Source: Prinia subflava (taxonomy: Eukaryota; Chordata; Aves; Passeriformes; Cisticolidae). From it: 64,000 nucleotides of DNA. The notes beneath the pieces were generated by a model that did no database searches, was not told the DNA's origin, and saw only the letters and a list, made by a program, of their open reading frames with translations. Positions 1 through 14,100 of the stretch are shown in pieces (position 1 is the first letter of the stretch; every line of letters starts with the position of its first letter). The stretch is from positions 42,788,767-42,852,766 of the forward strand of contig NC_086251.1 of assembly GCF_021018805.1 (NCBI RefSeq). Reading direction: 5' to 3'. The position numbers and the translations under genes are program-made.

Positions 1-1940
1 ATGAAAGGATTGGCGTAGGCAAACTGAACACCTTTAATGATGGAAGTGACAAAATAGTGATGGTGTCTCACGGCGAAGAAATTTAACAGGCTGTTCACTC
101 CTAGAGTGTTGCAGCCAAGGCCTTCCTGCCTACTCCCCTTCTGGAAGGAGAGGCTTTGCAGGTAGAGGATCATTCCTGGAGATTTACAAGGAATCAGAGG
201 GAAGATGAGGGCTGCTTATTCTTTTCTTCCTTGGGCTACCATGCCACTCTCACTCCCCCTTCACAGCTAGATGGGGGAAAATGCTGCAACAAAGCAGTTT
301 TAGGTTGAGATAAGGGCAGGGTGAGATCACTCAGCAACTGTTTTGATGGCCAAACCAGACTCAACTCTTGTGAAGCTACTGGCATCTTCTCACAGACGCC
401 ACACCTGCAGCCAAAACCTTTAAAAGGCAAATACAGTATAATTTCGTACTTGAGATGTGTTCCTCTTGCCAGCTGCAGAAACAGAAGTGTATTCCCTAAT
501 GAAGTTTGAAGTGCTGATGATCACTGTTTGAACAATTTCAGCTTGTGACTACTGGGAATTATGACACATAGGTCTTTGTAACCATGTGGATTTTTCTACC
601 TGTGCTTTCTGCCAGTAAAGGAAAAGGAAGCTTTCTGTCCCTGTCACCTTCTGTAATGGTATATTTTTCTTAAGTGAAAGCTGAGCTGTAGTTTAAAAAT
701 ACTGTGTGCACCCAGCCTGAAATACCAGGGAGTGTGATCACTAGAGCTGATCTTGTGCACTGAGAAGAGGCCACTTGGTTACGTTACCTTTCTGTGAGAT
801 GAAACAATTTGTGTAGAGAATGGCACAGATGCTGCTCTGGCATCTGTGTGGGGAATACCATCCTCTCAAACACACCACTTGAGGGTGGAAATGAAAAGAA
901 ACGCTGTGTTAGCAAGGTTCAAGTGGGCTGAGCAACAGCTGAAGAGGACTGTGGGAAAGCACATGTCACCAGCTGAACTCATATACTTTAATGCTAGTTG
1001 AAACTCAAGGTGTCTGGTGGGTCAATGCCTCTCTAATGTGTTTTTAAAATGACATAGTCATTAAAGAGGAGAGCAATCCAAATGAAACCATCTTCCATTC
1101 AGCTCTTCAATACTTGAGAGGTACATAGGACAATAAGTGGGAAGTATATAAGCAAGTCTATACAGAATAGTAATCTCAATATTTTTTATATTTTTAAATT
1201 TATTCATGATAAAAAGGTGGGGGAGAGATGAGATGCAGGGCTTTTAAATCCTTTTCTGATTGCTTGTGATCTGAGAGCAGTTGGTCACTAAAGTTAGCAC
1301 ACGGTAGGTTACATTTTTGTGATGGTTTTTGTGTGTTTGAAAATAATAGAGTAATGAATGTTTAATGAATTAGTATTTGATACTGTCTGCATTAGTGTTG
1401 GCCAATGCTGAGGTCTTGGCAGTGATGTCAAGTTAAACATTTCCACTGCTATTGCTATTGCCTGGATGGTGTTGACTCTGCTGTGCAAGTGTGTGAGAGG
1501 AACCAGTTCAATGATCCAGAAAAATAATTCAAGAAAACAGTTTTTGGTTTGGTTCACTCCAAGCACCTGTGTCAGCACAATGGGGAAAAGAACAGGGGGC
1601 AGAAATGTAAACCCCCACTTCATCTCACAAAGAGCATGGAAAGCAGATATGTTGCTGATATGTTGTACTCAGCATTAATGCAAAATGTACTGTTGTGACT
1701 TTAATATTAATTTCAGCTCCCACTGTTCCCAGCCTCTGTAGCAAACAGTCTTATTGTTGTGCTTCGTTGAATTTGTCATTGGAATATTTTGCAAGGTTAC
1801 TGTGTGTATGAAATCGTTTACTATCTAGGTATTGATTAATCTACAAGCAGGTTGATAAGGGATGGATGAACCAAGCAGCTGGAATAACGGAATTCTAATT
1901 TTCTTAATCTTTTTCTTCAAGTCTGACTTTCTGAACAGGT
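1..1940. other. Intron sequence, no recognised feature
   Basis: AT-rich non-coding DNA, read as part of the NRXN3 intron upstream of the coding exon. Open frames here are short, lack homology I recognise and overlap on both strands. I see no repeat family. Confidence 0.6.
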
Positions 1941-2156
1941 GGTTTTGTGTTTTTTTGTTTGTTTGTTTGGGTTTTGGTGGTTTTTTTATTGTTGTTGGTT
2001 TTTTGTTTGTGGGTGTGGATTTTTTGTTGTTGTTGGTTGGTTGGGGGTTTTTTGTTTGTTTTGTTTTGTTTTTTGGGAGGTTTTTTTTGTTGTTGGCGGT
2101 GGTTTTTTGTTTTTTCATGGGGTTTTTTTGGGTTTGTTGTTGTTGTTTTTTATTAG
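1941..2156 (+). repeat. T/G-rich low-complexity tract
   Basis: About 215 bases made almost only of T and G on the + strand, a decayed mixture of TTTG, TTG and TTTGGG units with many T runs. It produces an apparently long open frame of Phe, Val, Gly, Leu and Cys that has no protein meaning. A similar tract lies at 23485-23700. In the transcript it would be a U/G-rich intronic segment. Confidence 0.9.
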
Positions 2157-3836
2157 CTATAGTCACTGTTGGTGCTCAAAATTCTGATCCGTTGCTTTTA
2201 GTGAGAGCTTTAGGGAGAGAGCCCTTGGGGTTTGTCCTAAAGAAGATCCAGTTGGCAAGACAATTAAATGAAGGACCTCCAGCCTATGCTGTCTGCTTCA
2301 CAGTCAGGCAGCAGCTCAAGAAAGCATATCCAGCATGAGCAGAGATTGTAAAAGATAACACATCCTCTTAGTGAGTCATTAAACCCATTGCAGTAACTTT
2401 GTCCACCTAATAGTTGCTGAATTTTGTGGAGTGTTTGGGTTTTTTTGTTTGGTTGATTTTTTTCCAAGGGGTATTAAAGCATGCCAGAGTACTGTGGCTA
2501 AGTGCTTTGGCCATGAGTTTTCTTTTTATTTTAGGGAGAACTTTTACAACTATATTTCTAGAGTCCTTTGTGGTTCTTTTAGGATTTTGGTGAAGTCAAA
2601 TCAAAGCATGTTTTTTCTTTGGGAAGGACAGGCAGGTGCTGCTGAAAAAAACATTTTCTTGGTCTATTGCAGTAATATATGTGTCTTCATGTGTTCTAAA
2701 ACTTTTAATTTACCTCCCTCTTATATGTAGAAATAATTAACTATAGATCTTGTTGCTTCCTCTAAACTCTACTGTTCACCCTTCACTTCCACAGGCCTCA
2801 ATTCTTCATGTTTTTCTTTTTCTTTGTGTATTTTTGTTGCAAACTATCATTCTTTCTGAACCATGTTCCCTTCTGAGAACATGCCTTTTCCAAATTTGGT
2901 GTATTTGATGACTGGGCCTGATAACTACTTGCTGCAGCCAGCACAAGTCTGCTCTGAGTAGTACCCTTTGGAGAAGTACATTTGCTTGCCTTTGATGCTT
3001 GTCTAGTGAGAAAGTATGGGATTGTGATATCCTGTGGCTGCACCAGAGTACTAGGAAGGCCTGTACTTCATCATCTGTTTGTTATATTTTTACTTCCCAC
3101 TAATGAAAATTGTGATAGAGTAGTTGAAAGAGGAGAAAGTGACTAATCACGAGGTGTGGTGCTGTTTTTATTTTGCCATCAGTATCTTGTATGTGTGCTT
3201 TTAAAAGAAAGATAGGAAAAGGGAATTGGATTTTCAGATTTCGGTTTCTGTGCTGAAAACTTGGACACTTTCTGATTATCATCCTTGCTGTCTTGGACAC
3301 TTTTTTCTTGAGCAGAAGCATCATTAACTCTATCCATTAAATGCTGGTGATGTGAATGCCAATGGGGAAGGGGAACAGCTGTTAACAACATGGTTAAGTT
3401 ATAGCATTTTTATGTCTTTAATACCATGTGATAAACAATGAAAGTCTATTCTTTTTCTTAGCCAAGTGCAAGGGATGGTAAGAAGAAAGCCCTGTGGATG
3501 CCATGGGTGATATTTTCTGACCAAATGTGGGAAATTCTGTAAAATAGCCTTCTCTGTTAGATCCTAATTTAGTATAAACTTTATCAGGATGTTAACTCTG
3601 TGTATTTAGTTTGTATGGAACATAGGTAAAGTGACAGCAGATATTTAAAAGGGAGCCTTTGTATGTTCCTTTTGCTGTCCCCAAAGCAGATAACGTAGTT
3701 TCTGTTTAGTGAACTCATTTTACTCCCCCTAAACTATGCTAATATTTCCAGTGCAGCCAGATCAGAGCTGTAGGGTTTAACACAGCAGTGTTCCATGAGG
3801 GAGGAACAGAAATGCTTTCCCTCTGAAAAGTGATTA
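2157..3836. other. Intron sequence, no recognised feature
   Basis: AT-rich sequence with no repeat family, RNA gene or coding signal that I can support. A smaller T-rich patch with TTTTTTGTTTGG lies near 2440-2465. Confidence 0.55.
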
Positions 3837-4388
3837 TGTAATTGTGATTTAACCTCAGTCAGCAGCTAGGTACAATGCAGGTGCTGTCTCAGTCCTGCCA
3901 ACCCAGGCAGATGGGGAGGAGAATTGTGGAAAAAAAGTAAAATCCATAGCTTGACATAAGAACAGCTTAAGTGTTGAAATAAGGTTAAACATAATAATAG
4001 TAATAATGATTATGATGATAAGGAAGACAACAAAAGTTGAAAGAGGAATAAAACTCAAGAAAGACAAGTAATGCACAATATCATTGCTCACCACTCACTG
4101 ACTGATGCCTAGCCAAATCCCTCCAGTTTATAAACTGAGTATGACATTCTCTAGTTTAGAACATCTCTCTGGCCAGTTCTGGTCAGCTGCTCCCTCCTGC
4201 CTTCTTGTGCACTTGCTCACCAGCAGAAACTGGGAAACCAAAAACTCCTGGATGTAGGCTAAGTGCTACTGAGCAACAACTAAAAGCATCGTTGTGTTAT
4301 CAACATTATTCTCATAGTAACCCCAAAACATAGCACTGTTCTGGCTACTAGGAAGAAAATTAATTCTGTCTTGGCTGAAACCCAGACA
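3837..4388 (-). mobile_element. Solo LTR of an avian endogenous retrovirus (ERVL-like)
   Basis: Read on the minus strand, the copy begins TGTCTGGGTTTCAGCC at 4388 and continues through ATTAATTTTCTTCCTAGTAG, a start I recognise from a very common bird LTR. It then shows a TATA-like TTTATAAAC near 4124-4137, a GTGGTGAGCAATG block, a decayed ATT-rich tract (3990-4022) and the end GAGGTTAAATCACAATTACA. The ends are TG and CA, about 552 bp in all. No internal gag, pol or env sequence adjoins it, so it is a solo LTR. No clear target-site duplication is seen. It shares its family with 49099-49682, which lies on the other strand. Confidence 0.85.
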
Positions 4389-5146
4389 TGTGGGTATATA
4401 GTTATTCCACTGTCACATTTGAAACCAGCCCATGGAGGTGCAGGTGGAGCAGAAACCCACCTGCAGTCCATGGAGGAACACGCACAGAACCAGGTGTGTG
4501 TGTGCCCGAAACGCTGTGACCCTGTGGGTAGCCTGCGCTGGAGAAGGTTCCTGGCAGGACCTGGGTCCCCATGATGAGGAGCCCATACTGGAGCAGATTT
4601 GCTGGCAGGACTTCTGACCTCATAAAGGAACCAGACTGGAGGAGACTGTACCCTGTGGAAGGGTGCCATGTTGCATCAGCTTGTGAACAGCTGCAGCCCA
4701 TGGGAAGGGGCTGTGCAAGAAGTACTTGTGGAGGTTTGGCTTCCATGGGAGGGACCCCACACAGAACCAGGGGAAGAGTGTGAGGAAACAGTGGCAGAGA
4801 CAGTGTGTGATGAACTAACCCACTCTTCTTCACTGCGTGTGGGGAGAAGGCAGAGAAAAATGGGGGTGCAGTTGAGCCTGGGAAGATGTTTGTGGGAGAG
4901 GGGAGGTATTTTTAAGATTTAATTTTATTTATCATTATCTTACTGTGATTTAATTAGTAATAATTTATTTTCTGTAACTTCACTCTGTTCGTTTTTACCA
5001 TTACAGTAATGGCAAGTGATCTCTCCCTCTCCTTGACTCATGAGCCTTTCCTTTCCTTATATTTTCTCTTCCTGTCCAGCTGAGGAGGGCAGTGACACAG
5101 TGGCTTTGGTGGGTTCCTGCTTTCCAGCAAGGGTCAACGCATCACA
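4389..5146 (+). mobile_element. 5'-truncated ERVL-like LTR
   Basis: Matches the 3' part of a GC-richer avian LTR. From about 4431 it has CCCATGGAGGTGCAGGTGG, followed by decayed repeats of phrases such as 'cagcccatggg' and 'ggagcag', then GAAGAGTGTGAGGA, TGTGATGAACTAACC, GTTGAGCCTGGGAAGATG, an AT-rich polyadenylation region, CTGAGGAGGGCAGTGACA and the end CAGCAAGGGTCAACGCATCACA. The family's 5' half, visible in the copy at 43830-44640, is missing here. The first 40 bases (4389-4430) are not assignable with certainty. It directly abuts the oppositely oriented LTR ending at 4388. Confidence 0.8.
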
Positions 5147-8100
5147 CCCACATACATGTCTGCAGTTGTGAGGCTTTTTTTGCTGGTATTTTGGTCAAAT
5201 TGCTGATAAGCTCGAAGGATGACTCAAGTAGCTGAATGCCTCAAGGAAGTGGATTGTGTGATTCATGAGGATTAGTCTCATCTTTCACATAATTTTATGT
5301 GACGAGGAGGAAGATAAGTTTTACTTGATTTGTTTCTGAAGTATAGATTTCATTCAGCTGTTCATGTTAGTATGGGTGTGAAGATACTGGTATAGGAACA
5401 TAGTCTATATTATCCACATGAGTTCAAGGATCAAATCGTGGTGTTTTTACAATGCAGGATGAGAGGTAAAAAGTAAAATAACAGCTACATGAGCTCTCAA
5501 CTGAATGGTTAGTCACTGTCTTTAGTGCTGAGAGGTATAAAGGATGCCCTTTCCACCAACAGGTTTCCTCATTTAGGCCAGGTGCGATAAAAATGAGGTA
5601 CCTGTCACCTGATTTCATCTGAGTAGACCTGTAACCTCTGAAGTTGGAGGTGTGATGAACTGCTGCCTTTGGGAGAAGTAAGCTTATTAGTTTATTTCTA
5701 TATGACTAGACAATGTGTTTCTGCAGGTCAGCTGAATTCAGCAGTGAGAGCCCTCTGCCCTAGGGCTCAGATGCTTTGTGTAACCCTTACCTGTTTCCTT
5801 TTCATTCCCTTAAGTCCCACCAGTGCCTCCTCACCGTTCTTCTTTTGCTGAATTTCTGTGTATTCACTTTGCTTGCCTCCGAAGAGGTGCTCATAGCAAA
5901 AGGTAGATTTCATTCATAAATTGAGGGGTAAGAGCAGGAGTGGACAGAGCCAAGCAGACTTGCAAATCTGCCACAATGCATTGCAACCTCTTACGTAGTG
6001 ATACAAATGGTGTTTACTAGCAGAAATGCAATTGCTTTTGAATGAATGTAGGTAATGCTACTGAATGCCCTTGAAAACAGAAATAACTCTGCCAGCTAGG
6101 CAGAGTAGCACCCACTTCCCAACAGCGCCGATGTCCAGAGTACTTTGTATTCCTTAAAAACTTCATTGGAAATGCCATATTGCAAATCTGGCACTAGTTT
6201 GCAGTAGTGAAAGGAAGGAAAAATTGTTGTTATAGACTGTATGGACTTCTACCTAGAAGACCTAAATTAATTGCCTTGCTGTAGCCCATGAACTACTTTT
6301 TCTTACCATCTGTCAAGGTGATTTGGGAATCAACCTAAATGGGAATATACCCCACCAGGCTTATTGCTTGGATTTTGTTTTATTGCTTCAATAAGTGCTG
6401 AGTTGCTGAGTATTCCTCTGAATGAGATGTCCATGAATAGGAAATTAATTTGTTGGCACTCTAGTGAAGAAATACAGTAAACACAATCCAGAGGCATCCA
6501 GCAACCACCAGAACCACCTCATTGGCAAATTGTAGGTATTCAGCAGAGTGTCGTCTGTGCATCAAGGGTTAAAATGTTGGACATATGAATTAGAACACTA
6601 CTTATTTGCCAGTATGATGTCATGTGCCTTATTTCTGAATACCCACAGAAGGTCCAATCCTGTTCTTATTTTCAGCAAATGAAATGAGTGACTATGAAAA
6701 GAGAAGGACTTTGAAACCTTATTGAGGGTAGCCTAAAATTACAGCTAAACCATGATAGCTGGCCATCTGTGGGGAATGCTTGTCTTCCATTATTAAGGTG
6801 GACTACACAACTTATAAGTTCGTTTGATATCTCTGATGTTTATGATTATACTTTATCTCATCATATCAGACAATGTATGAGGTCCTAAGCTCTGAAAGAA
6901 TTAAATATATGTAACGTGCCTTGGTGGTGCATAATACCTGAAAGAAATACATCTGACATCTTCCTTTTCATATATTATGAAACTCTGTAGTGTTGTAGGG
7001 AAGCTGAACCAACCATTGTGGAGTTACATAAGCCCTCCAAACCCCTCATATTGACCACACAAAAATAAGCCTTAGTCTTCTATTCAAAGATAAGACTTTT
7101 CAGTAGTTCTCAAGAGGCCTAATCCACTGACCTGAGTGAGACCTGATCTCTGAGCTATCACAGAGTACATTTTGAATTCTCACCTCAATCCTTCACTGAC
7201 ATCTGAGAGAAGGTAGGAGGAAGTCCCCAAATTTCTGTACTCATTCTGTATTTATGCCTTCTCCTTACATCATAGGGAGTTTGCTGAGAAAGAAGGAAAA
7301 ACCTTATATGCCACATGATAATGATGGCCATGTGTGATTATGTAACTGCACTGATATTGCATCTAATTGTTAAATACTAATTTTAGATATGTTGTGTCTG
7401 CAAGATTCCTAATGTACCTAGAAGAGCAAAGATATGATTTGCCATCCACTTCTTTGCATTTTGTGTTTCCTGATCAGCCAGTTAAGTGTCCTCTGTTGGC
7501 TATTGTGATAATAACTGCACTTGAGAAAGCACAGCACTGTTACTGTATTTGCTGGGTTCAAGTTATCAGTGGGCTTCAAGTGTGGCATTCAGTCAAGAAG
7601 ATTCTGGGGATGTACGTAGCAAGAGGTAAAATGTTTACTGGAGTAAGTAAGAACATAAGGCTGGCCTTTGTATTGGCAGCTTTAGCAGGACTAAGGAGTG
7701 CAGAAGCTGCTGTTCTGAATTGTTCTGTTACTTTGCATTACGAGATTATGGGAGAGCAAGCAAGTCACTGTGGACAGAGCTGGCCCCTGAATTGTGCCTG
7801 TTCTGTGGATGAGTGAAAGTTTTCCATTAGTGTTAAGCTAATAGCACTGATCTAAAGGAAAAAGAGGCAGGATTAAGACTTCCTCTCTCTCTCTCCCCTG
7901 CTTTATGGAAATAGTGTCTTATAGCACACTATACATATCTTCAGCATGTACGTAGTTGTGCAGGATGGATTCACTGTTGTCCCAAAGTTTTCTCCCAATG
8001 GGAGGACTTTCTTGCTGAACAAGGGAGCAGTTCCTTTCAGTGTCAGAAGGAATGCACTAAGGTCTTGGTTGGCATTTGCATTCCGATGTTGGAGAGCAAG

Positions 8101-11100
8101 AGGAAAAGACTAAGAAAGCACCCAGTCACTAAGACCTTTAGAATCAGCCTATATTTTCTGAGCAGCTGTCGATGGAGTCTGTGTGAGATTATTATTGTTT
8201 GCAGAAGCTTTATTGATCTTGGCTTTGAAGCTCAGAAATCTGTTTACGGCGGCCTATAAAAATGAACGGCTACTTCTTTTGCTGAAGGTTAACACACTGT
8301 GTTTGTTTAATTGAATTGAAATGGCTTTGTGTTGTCTAAATGTCAGTGTTAATGAATTTTCGAGTGATTCTAGATTCTCCTAGTTGGATAAAAATATATA
8401 GATAGAAAGCAATGTGTTATAAGAGGGTGCTATCCACTTCATTAAAACAAGATAAACATAGATCTGAGAGAAACACTATTGCCTTTTACACAGTTGGCTG
8501 CATCAGAAGATCCTTTAAGGTTTCCAAGTCTATTTTGTTTTCCAAGTCAGTTTGTATTATTTGCATCTGTGTTTCTTTGAAAACAGTGTAAAAAAGGAAG
8601 AAATGCATAAGGTCAGAAATGGCACCTTTGGAATATCCAGCTTTTCTAGAATATTATTTGATGGAAGAAAGATCTTAAAACAGTGAAATGGGAAGAAATA
8701 TTTATTTGTAGCTTCCTGATTGCAATGAGAGAGCTCAAAACTTTTGATGCTGCTTGGCTGTAATAAGTACTTCCCTGGACTGCTGATAATTCCCCTTCTG
8801 GTTTGTGATACTGGTTTTAAAGACTTTTTTTTCCTCGCAATATTATGTTGGTAGGCTTTCTTAAAAAGATTTTTAAGTTTCTGTCATACGCTGTGCACTT
8901 GAACAGGTTTAGAGGCAGTCCTTCTCTGCAGATCCTTCACGATGTGTTTAGCTATAGAGAATATTTTTTTGTCTATCTGTAAAGGGATGAAGATGTCACT
9001 GAAATAAACACTGCATGAACACGGCAGGAGGAGGGTGCTTGTGTCTTGATTATACCCTCAGTTATGTCTCCGGTGCCTTGCCTGCAGTCAGGCTGCTCTC
9101 TGTTAGAGACCTCTCCCTTCAGTGTGCTCTCCTCTGGTTACTAGACAGTTACATCCGACAGACACCCGTGACTGCAACATCTGCTTCTCCTCAGTTAATG
9201 CCTAATTTCAGGCTTGGTGTCCTCACCTCATTCTGTACTTGTGGAGAGACTTTTCCAGCTTTGGAAACTCAAAGGGAATAAGCAGAAAATGGGGGCAGAA
9301 CAGAGATCTATTTTGATCTTTCTGAAGAACTGGAATATTTAGCACCAAGCCAACAAGTGTAATATCTTTCAATCCAACACGAGTGCTCATTCTGCCTATA
9401 AATGCATTTTTAGAATTACAGTTCCTCCCCCAATGGTGGGCTCCATTTCCCCCACCATTTCGAGTACAAACAGAGCAATGGTGTTCCCCATGGAATATGA
9501 AGTTACACAGATCATTGCTCTCTGCAAGGGCTTTCAGGTCTCACAACACTCTTGAGAAAGTTTGTTCATGAAACACATTCATCATCTATTAAATGCATTC
9601 TCCAGGGAATGGTTGATAATATACAATTAAATGAGATCTGAACAGAGGATATCCTGAGCAGCTGTAGCCCTCTTGCCAAAATCTTCTTTTGATTGCGACT
9701 TAAATGAAGGTGAAGGGAATAATAGCAGATAATAGATAATAAACCCCAAAAAATTCCTTGAGCCCTTCTGTATATCAATGTGGTCCTCATCAGAGTTTTT
9801 CAAATCTTTGTCCCATTATACTTTAACTCCATCATGAAAAATAAAAATATAAAAAGAAATAAATTTAATTAGAGGCTTCTTTGAAATCCATTCCAAACAT
9901 TAAAGGTCCTGTTTCAAAGCTTTTGATCTCAATAGGTTTTGGATCAAACAAAGACTGTAGGTTCGATCGTTTCGTGACTTGCATATCTGGAACTTGAAGG
10001 GATGGAAAATGCAGTGAATTTCTATCTGCGTGCCCAAAATGCAGTACATACAAAAAAGCTGAAGATGTGATAGACGTTTACCCTTTTGATTTGCTTTAAG
10101 GAAGTCTCAGCTGAGAAGCAGTGTTTCATCTTCAGGCATTGAAGTTCTGTGGAAGCTCTTCATTTGACTTCATTAAGAGCAGGAATGGCACCTGCTTGGG
10201 TAGGGAGGGAAAGACATTGTAGGAAGGATCCCAGATGGCTTAGAGCTGTATTTATTTTATAATTTGAATACTTGCTTTTTCTGTTTTTATTAAATATGTC
10301 AATAGTACAATGTTGCATTCTTTCTAATAATTTTTTTTTATCTCCCAGGTGATGCTGCAGTTATGTTTCTAGCAAGGAGCATAAGTGAATGATCTTTAGG
10401 AACACTTATTTTTAAATTTGCAAAAATTCACATGGTCACATAAAACTTTCAGCAAAAGGAGTGCTGCTTTTGGTGCATCTTCTTCTGTACCTTGGATATT
10501 TTCTGAGCTAAATCTGTTAGAGTTTAGTGTGTTCAAATGGTTGAACATATTGCTTTCTACTGTTACTGGTGAGAAGATTCCTGCACACAGTGATATACCT
10601 GTATTTGTGAAGTAGTTTTAGGTCATTTATAATAAATGTGATAATCTGAGCTTTTTCTACAGATGGAAATTATTCCATGTTATATTTTTCTCTAAACTGA
10701 CAATGTATGCAGAAATGGCCTGTCATATCTTAGAGATTTCACAAGCAGATACTTGAGCAACAGAAGATTATACTTCCCATGTGAAAAAAATAGAGTTGTA
10801 TTTCCTTTGACTCTCAGAGGTTTCTCTGAACTAAGTCTTTGTTTTCCTGTTCTGTAGCCTTTATTTGTATCTTTGGGAAGAAGATGGGATTTAAATAACC
10901 TTTCTGGGCTGACAATGGGACAGCAGCAGAGCTGTCTTTGATGTATTTGTAAGGCTTTTAGTAGGGCAAGAGACAGTGGTTGAGCCTGTTCTATGCCACG
11001 CAGATAACTTGGGTTATAGTGCAGATGCTTCAATTTTATGTCTCTTGCAGACATCCCACAAATTAATCTTCTGTTTTGATTTGGAAACCGTTTTTGTTGT

Positions 11101-14100
11101 TCTCATGTGAAAACCTCTACAAACGAGTTGAAAAGGAAACCTTTGAGTTAAAATAAATTCAGCAATAGCTAATTAGATGTTCTAGACTATTCTGCTGCAG
11201 GGCTCTGTGGTATTGTTTCCAGTTCAGTGCATTTTTGTATGCACCCTTTCTTCTCTTGAGTAGTAAGCTCTTTTTGACTGTAATTTTTATAATTATTGTA
11301 TAGCTTGTTGCTTCTACTAATTCTTATGGAGGGAGTGTACTTGTAGGATAACATCATGTGGGTCCTGGTGGTAAGATATAGTGCCTCTGTGGCAAACCAC
11401 CTCGGGGCTCCCAGTCTGAGCAGCAGGGAGCAGAGGTTAGGGGTTTACAGGGCAGTTATTTTAGACCCAATGAATGTTTAAGATCAATTTTTTTGGTTCT
11501 GTTAGGTTTCTGTCTTCTGATTTATATTGAACACTTTGAAAACTGCTGCTTTTTCTTGGTTTTAAACAAAGACAGACCTCATAAACATCAAAATGCTATA
11601 TCAGCTTTGCTTGCATTTGTGCCACTGGTGGATCAGGAGAAATTCTTTTCCTCCCAGTGGTATGTAACTGTTTTTCAGAGAGGTTGAAGAGCAGCCTGTT
11701 GCATATGTTTGGAGGGATAAGACTTATGAAGACATGGTTGTGATTTTCCATTTTTTTCATTTTCAGTGCTTGTCACTCTTAGCTATTTGTTACTATGTGC
11801 TCTTCTGTGCAACTCATTCCATGAAAACTTGTTGATCACTTGTATTATTGGAAACTTCTTTCTCATCAGAAGCTGTAACTCTCTGATATCAGCATAGGTC
11901 CCTATCAAAATGGATGAGATATTGTAAGGAACAGACAGTGTTTTCTAGCTTTCACACTGTTGAGCATTGAGTTACTGTCAAAAATAATTATCAGAAAATA
12001 TTGTAAATGCATTATAGAGTTTCTAAACAGATAGAAAACAGAAACATGATAATGTGGTTCCACAGTCCAATTTCAGATTGTCTTTATGGACTCCTAGGCC
12101 ACCTTTGGGAATCCCCCTGCTGGAATCCCTGAATTTTTTCTCTACTGTCTCACTGATTTTTTGGTGCTTGTTATATCACAGAGAGACAGAGATGCTGTGC
12201 TACTGCACTTCCTGATTTAGTATACTGGGAATTGCAGGCTCTTCCAGAAGTGTGGACCACCGAGGTGTTTTTCCCTGGCTGTCAAATACAAATAGTATTT
12301 ATTCTTTCTAAGCGCTATGAAATCAGAGAAAGAAAAATTAAATTAGACAATGTTTTTAAGAATCCATATTGGAAATTATCACCACATTTTATAAAGCCAG
12401 CATCATGCAAGTGTATTTTAATAACAAAAAAGGGGACAATGATCTCACAGTCTTTCTTGGAATTCACTTCAACAGAATATGTCTGGACAAGGTCTCTGAG
12501 CCAACATGCGAGCTTTGTGCAGTGCTGGGATTTGTTTCCTTGGGGTGTATTGGGTGCCTGAAGTAAATGCAAGCAGAGAGCAAAAAGAATTCAAAAATAC
12601 TTTTTGTCTGTTGTGAGCTAGTTGTGTGGCAGTATGTCTCAAAAATCATGTTTATAAGAATTTATCATGTTCTCTTGATAATTGTTTTTCGAGTAATAAG
12701 GAGTGCTAGAAAAAACATCTCTTAAAATTATAAGGTCAGGTTTTGTTTCTTAAATTGTTTTTATTACATATTGCTGGGAGTCATTCACTGCCCTTAATAG
12801 TTTCATTTCTTTGTGTGACAGCACAGATTTGATAAGGAATGCATTATTTCCTTTTTCCTTTAATTTCAAATGAGACTAGAAAGGCTCCTGTCTCTGGGGA
12901 TATTAGTACAAAGCATAGGATTTCCCCACCTTTGACTGACATATGGCTTATCCAGTCAGCCTGTAATAATCCAGCATGCTTGTCACATGCTTACTTGATA
13001 CTCACAAACATATGCCTTCTCTCCTACTAACTGCTTGAGAATTAAAAAAAAAAATTAGAATTGCAGCTTGTTTCAGTTTATATGATGAAGTGCCCAGAAA
13101 GATTTTCTTATTCTAAGGTAAGTTGATGGGGTTTTTTTCTACTTTTCCATACGGAAAAATAGGAAAAGAGAACAATGTTCCTAATTCTCATCTTTGTGTC
13201 CAGCCTTCAGTTCTGCACTCTGTAGCACAAAAGGAAAACTGCTTTCCTGCACATAATAAGGATGCTGAACAAGCACTGCTCCATGACGTTACATTAGCCC
13301 TTAAAGGCTTCTGCTGTGTCTGTGCAGAGCAGAGGCAGAAGCTGGTGCATCTGGGATGCATTTGGCAGTTCCCATTATCACTCATAACTCTGATTGCACA
13401 TCTCCTTGGCAGCCACACCTGGGAGGGCCAGGAGTGAAAACAATTCAAAGGTGAACTTAGTTGTCAGCCCTAGAAATTCATGACTCAGTAGCAGCAGTGT
13501 TAGAGGCAGTGTAGTTAAAATCTGTGTGGCTTCTCCCAGTGATAAATCTGCCAAGCAGATGTCCTTATTCAGAGCCATGTCAACTGAGAAAATTTTGGCA
13601 GTTTTATACGTACTAGCAAGGAAAGACCTTTAAAATCTCAGCAATGTGCCCTTGTGTGCTCCGCACTCTTTAGAAGCAGTCGTTGATGAGTTTGCTGTGT
13701 CTACATGCACAGGTACTTCCAATTTGTTTTATTACATTAACAAACTACTAAAAAAGAAAGGAGATACTTACATGGAAATATTTGCATAAAAACTCTTCAA
13801 ACACACTTCTAGACTGATGTCTAGTGAATAGTATGGCACCATCGAGAAAAAACAGCATTAAGAAATACTGATATAAGAGAATCAAACAACATCCACCTGT
13901 CAGAAGAACAAGTTATAATAATCTTTGGTACTATGGGTCCCATTTCATGATGACTTTTATCTTTTCTGTTGTCTCTGAATAAGACATCCTGGTTAATTTA
14001 ATGTGATTAAAAGTTCCCTAGATGATGCATCAAAATTGTGAAGGCTCTTTCTGTCTCAGGTTACAGAGTGGATAGCTGTCTTTCTATGATATTCATCATG

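Noticed and set aside
1862..2338. Long open frame rich in Phe, Val, Gly and Leu
   Set aside because: It is the translation of the T/G-rich low-complexity tract; composition avoids stop codons, so the frame has no coding meaning.
7367..7816. 149-codon open frame
   Set aside because: No domain, no homology that I recognise, no splice context; probably chance. A faint CR1-like phrase ('agaacataaggctggccttt') was too weak to call a repeat.
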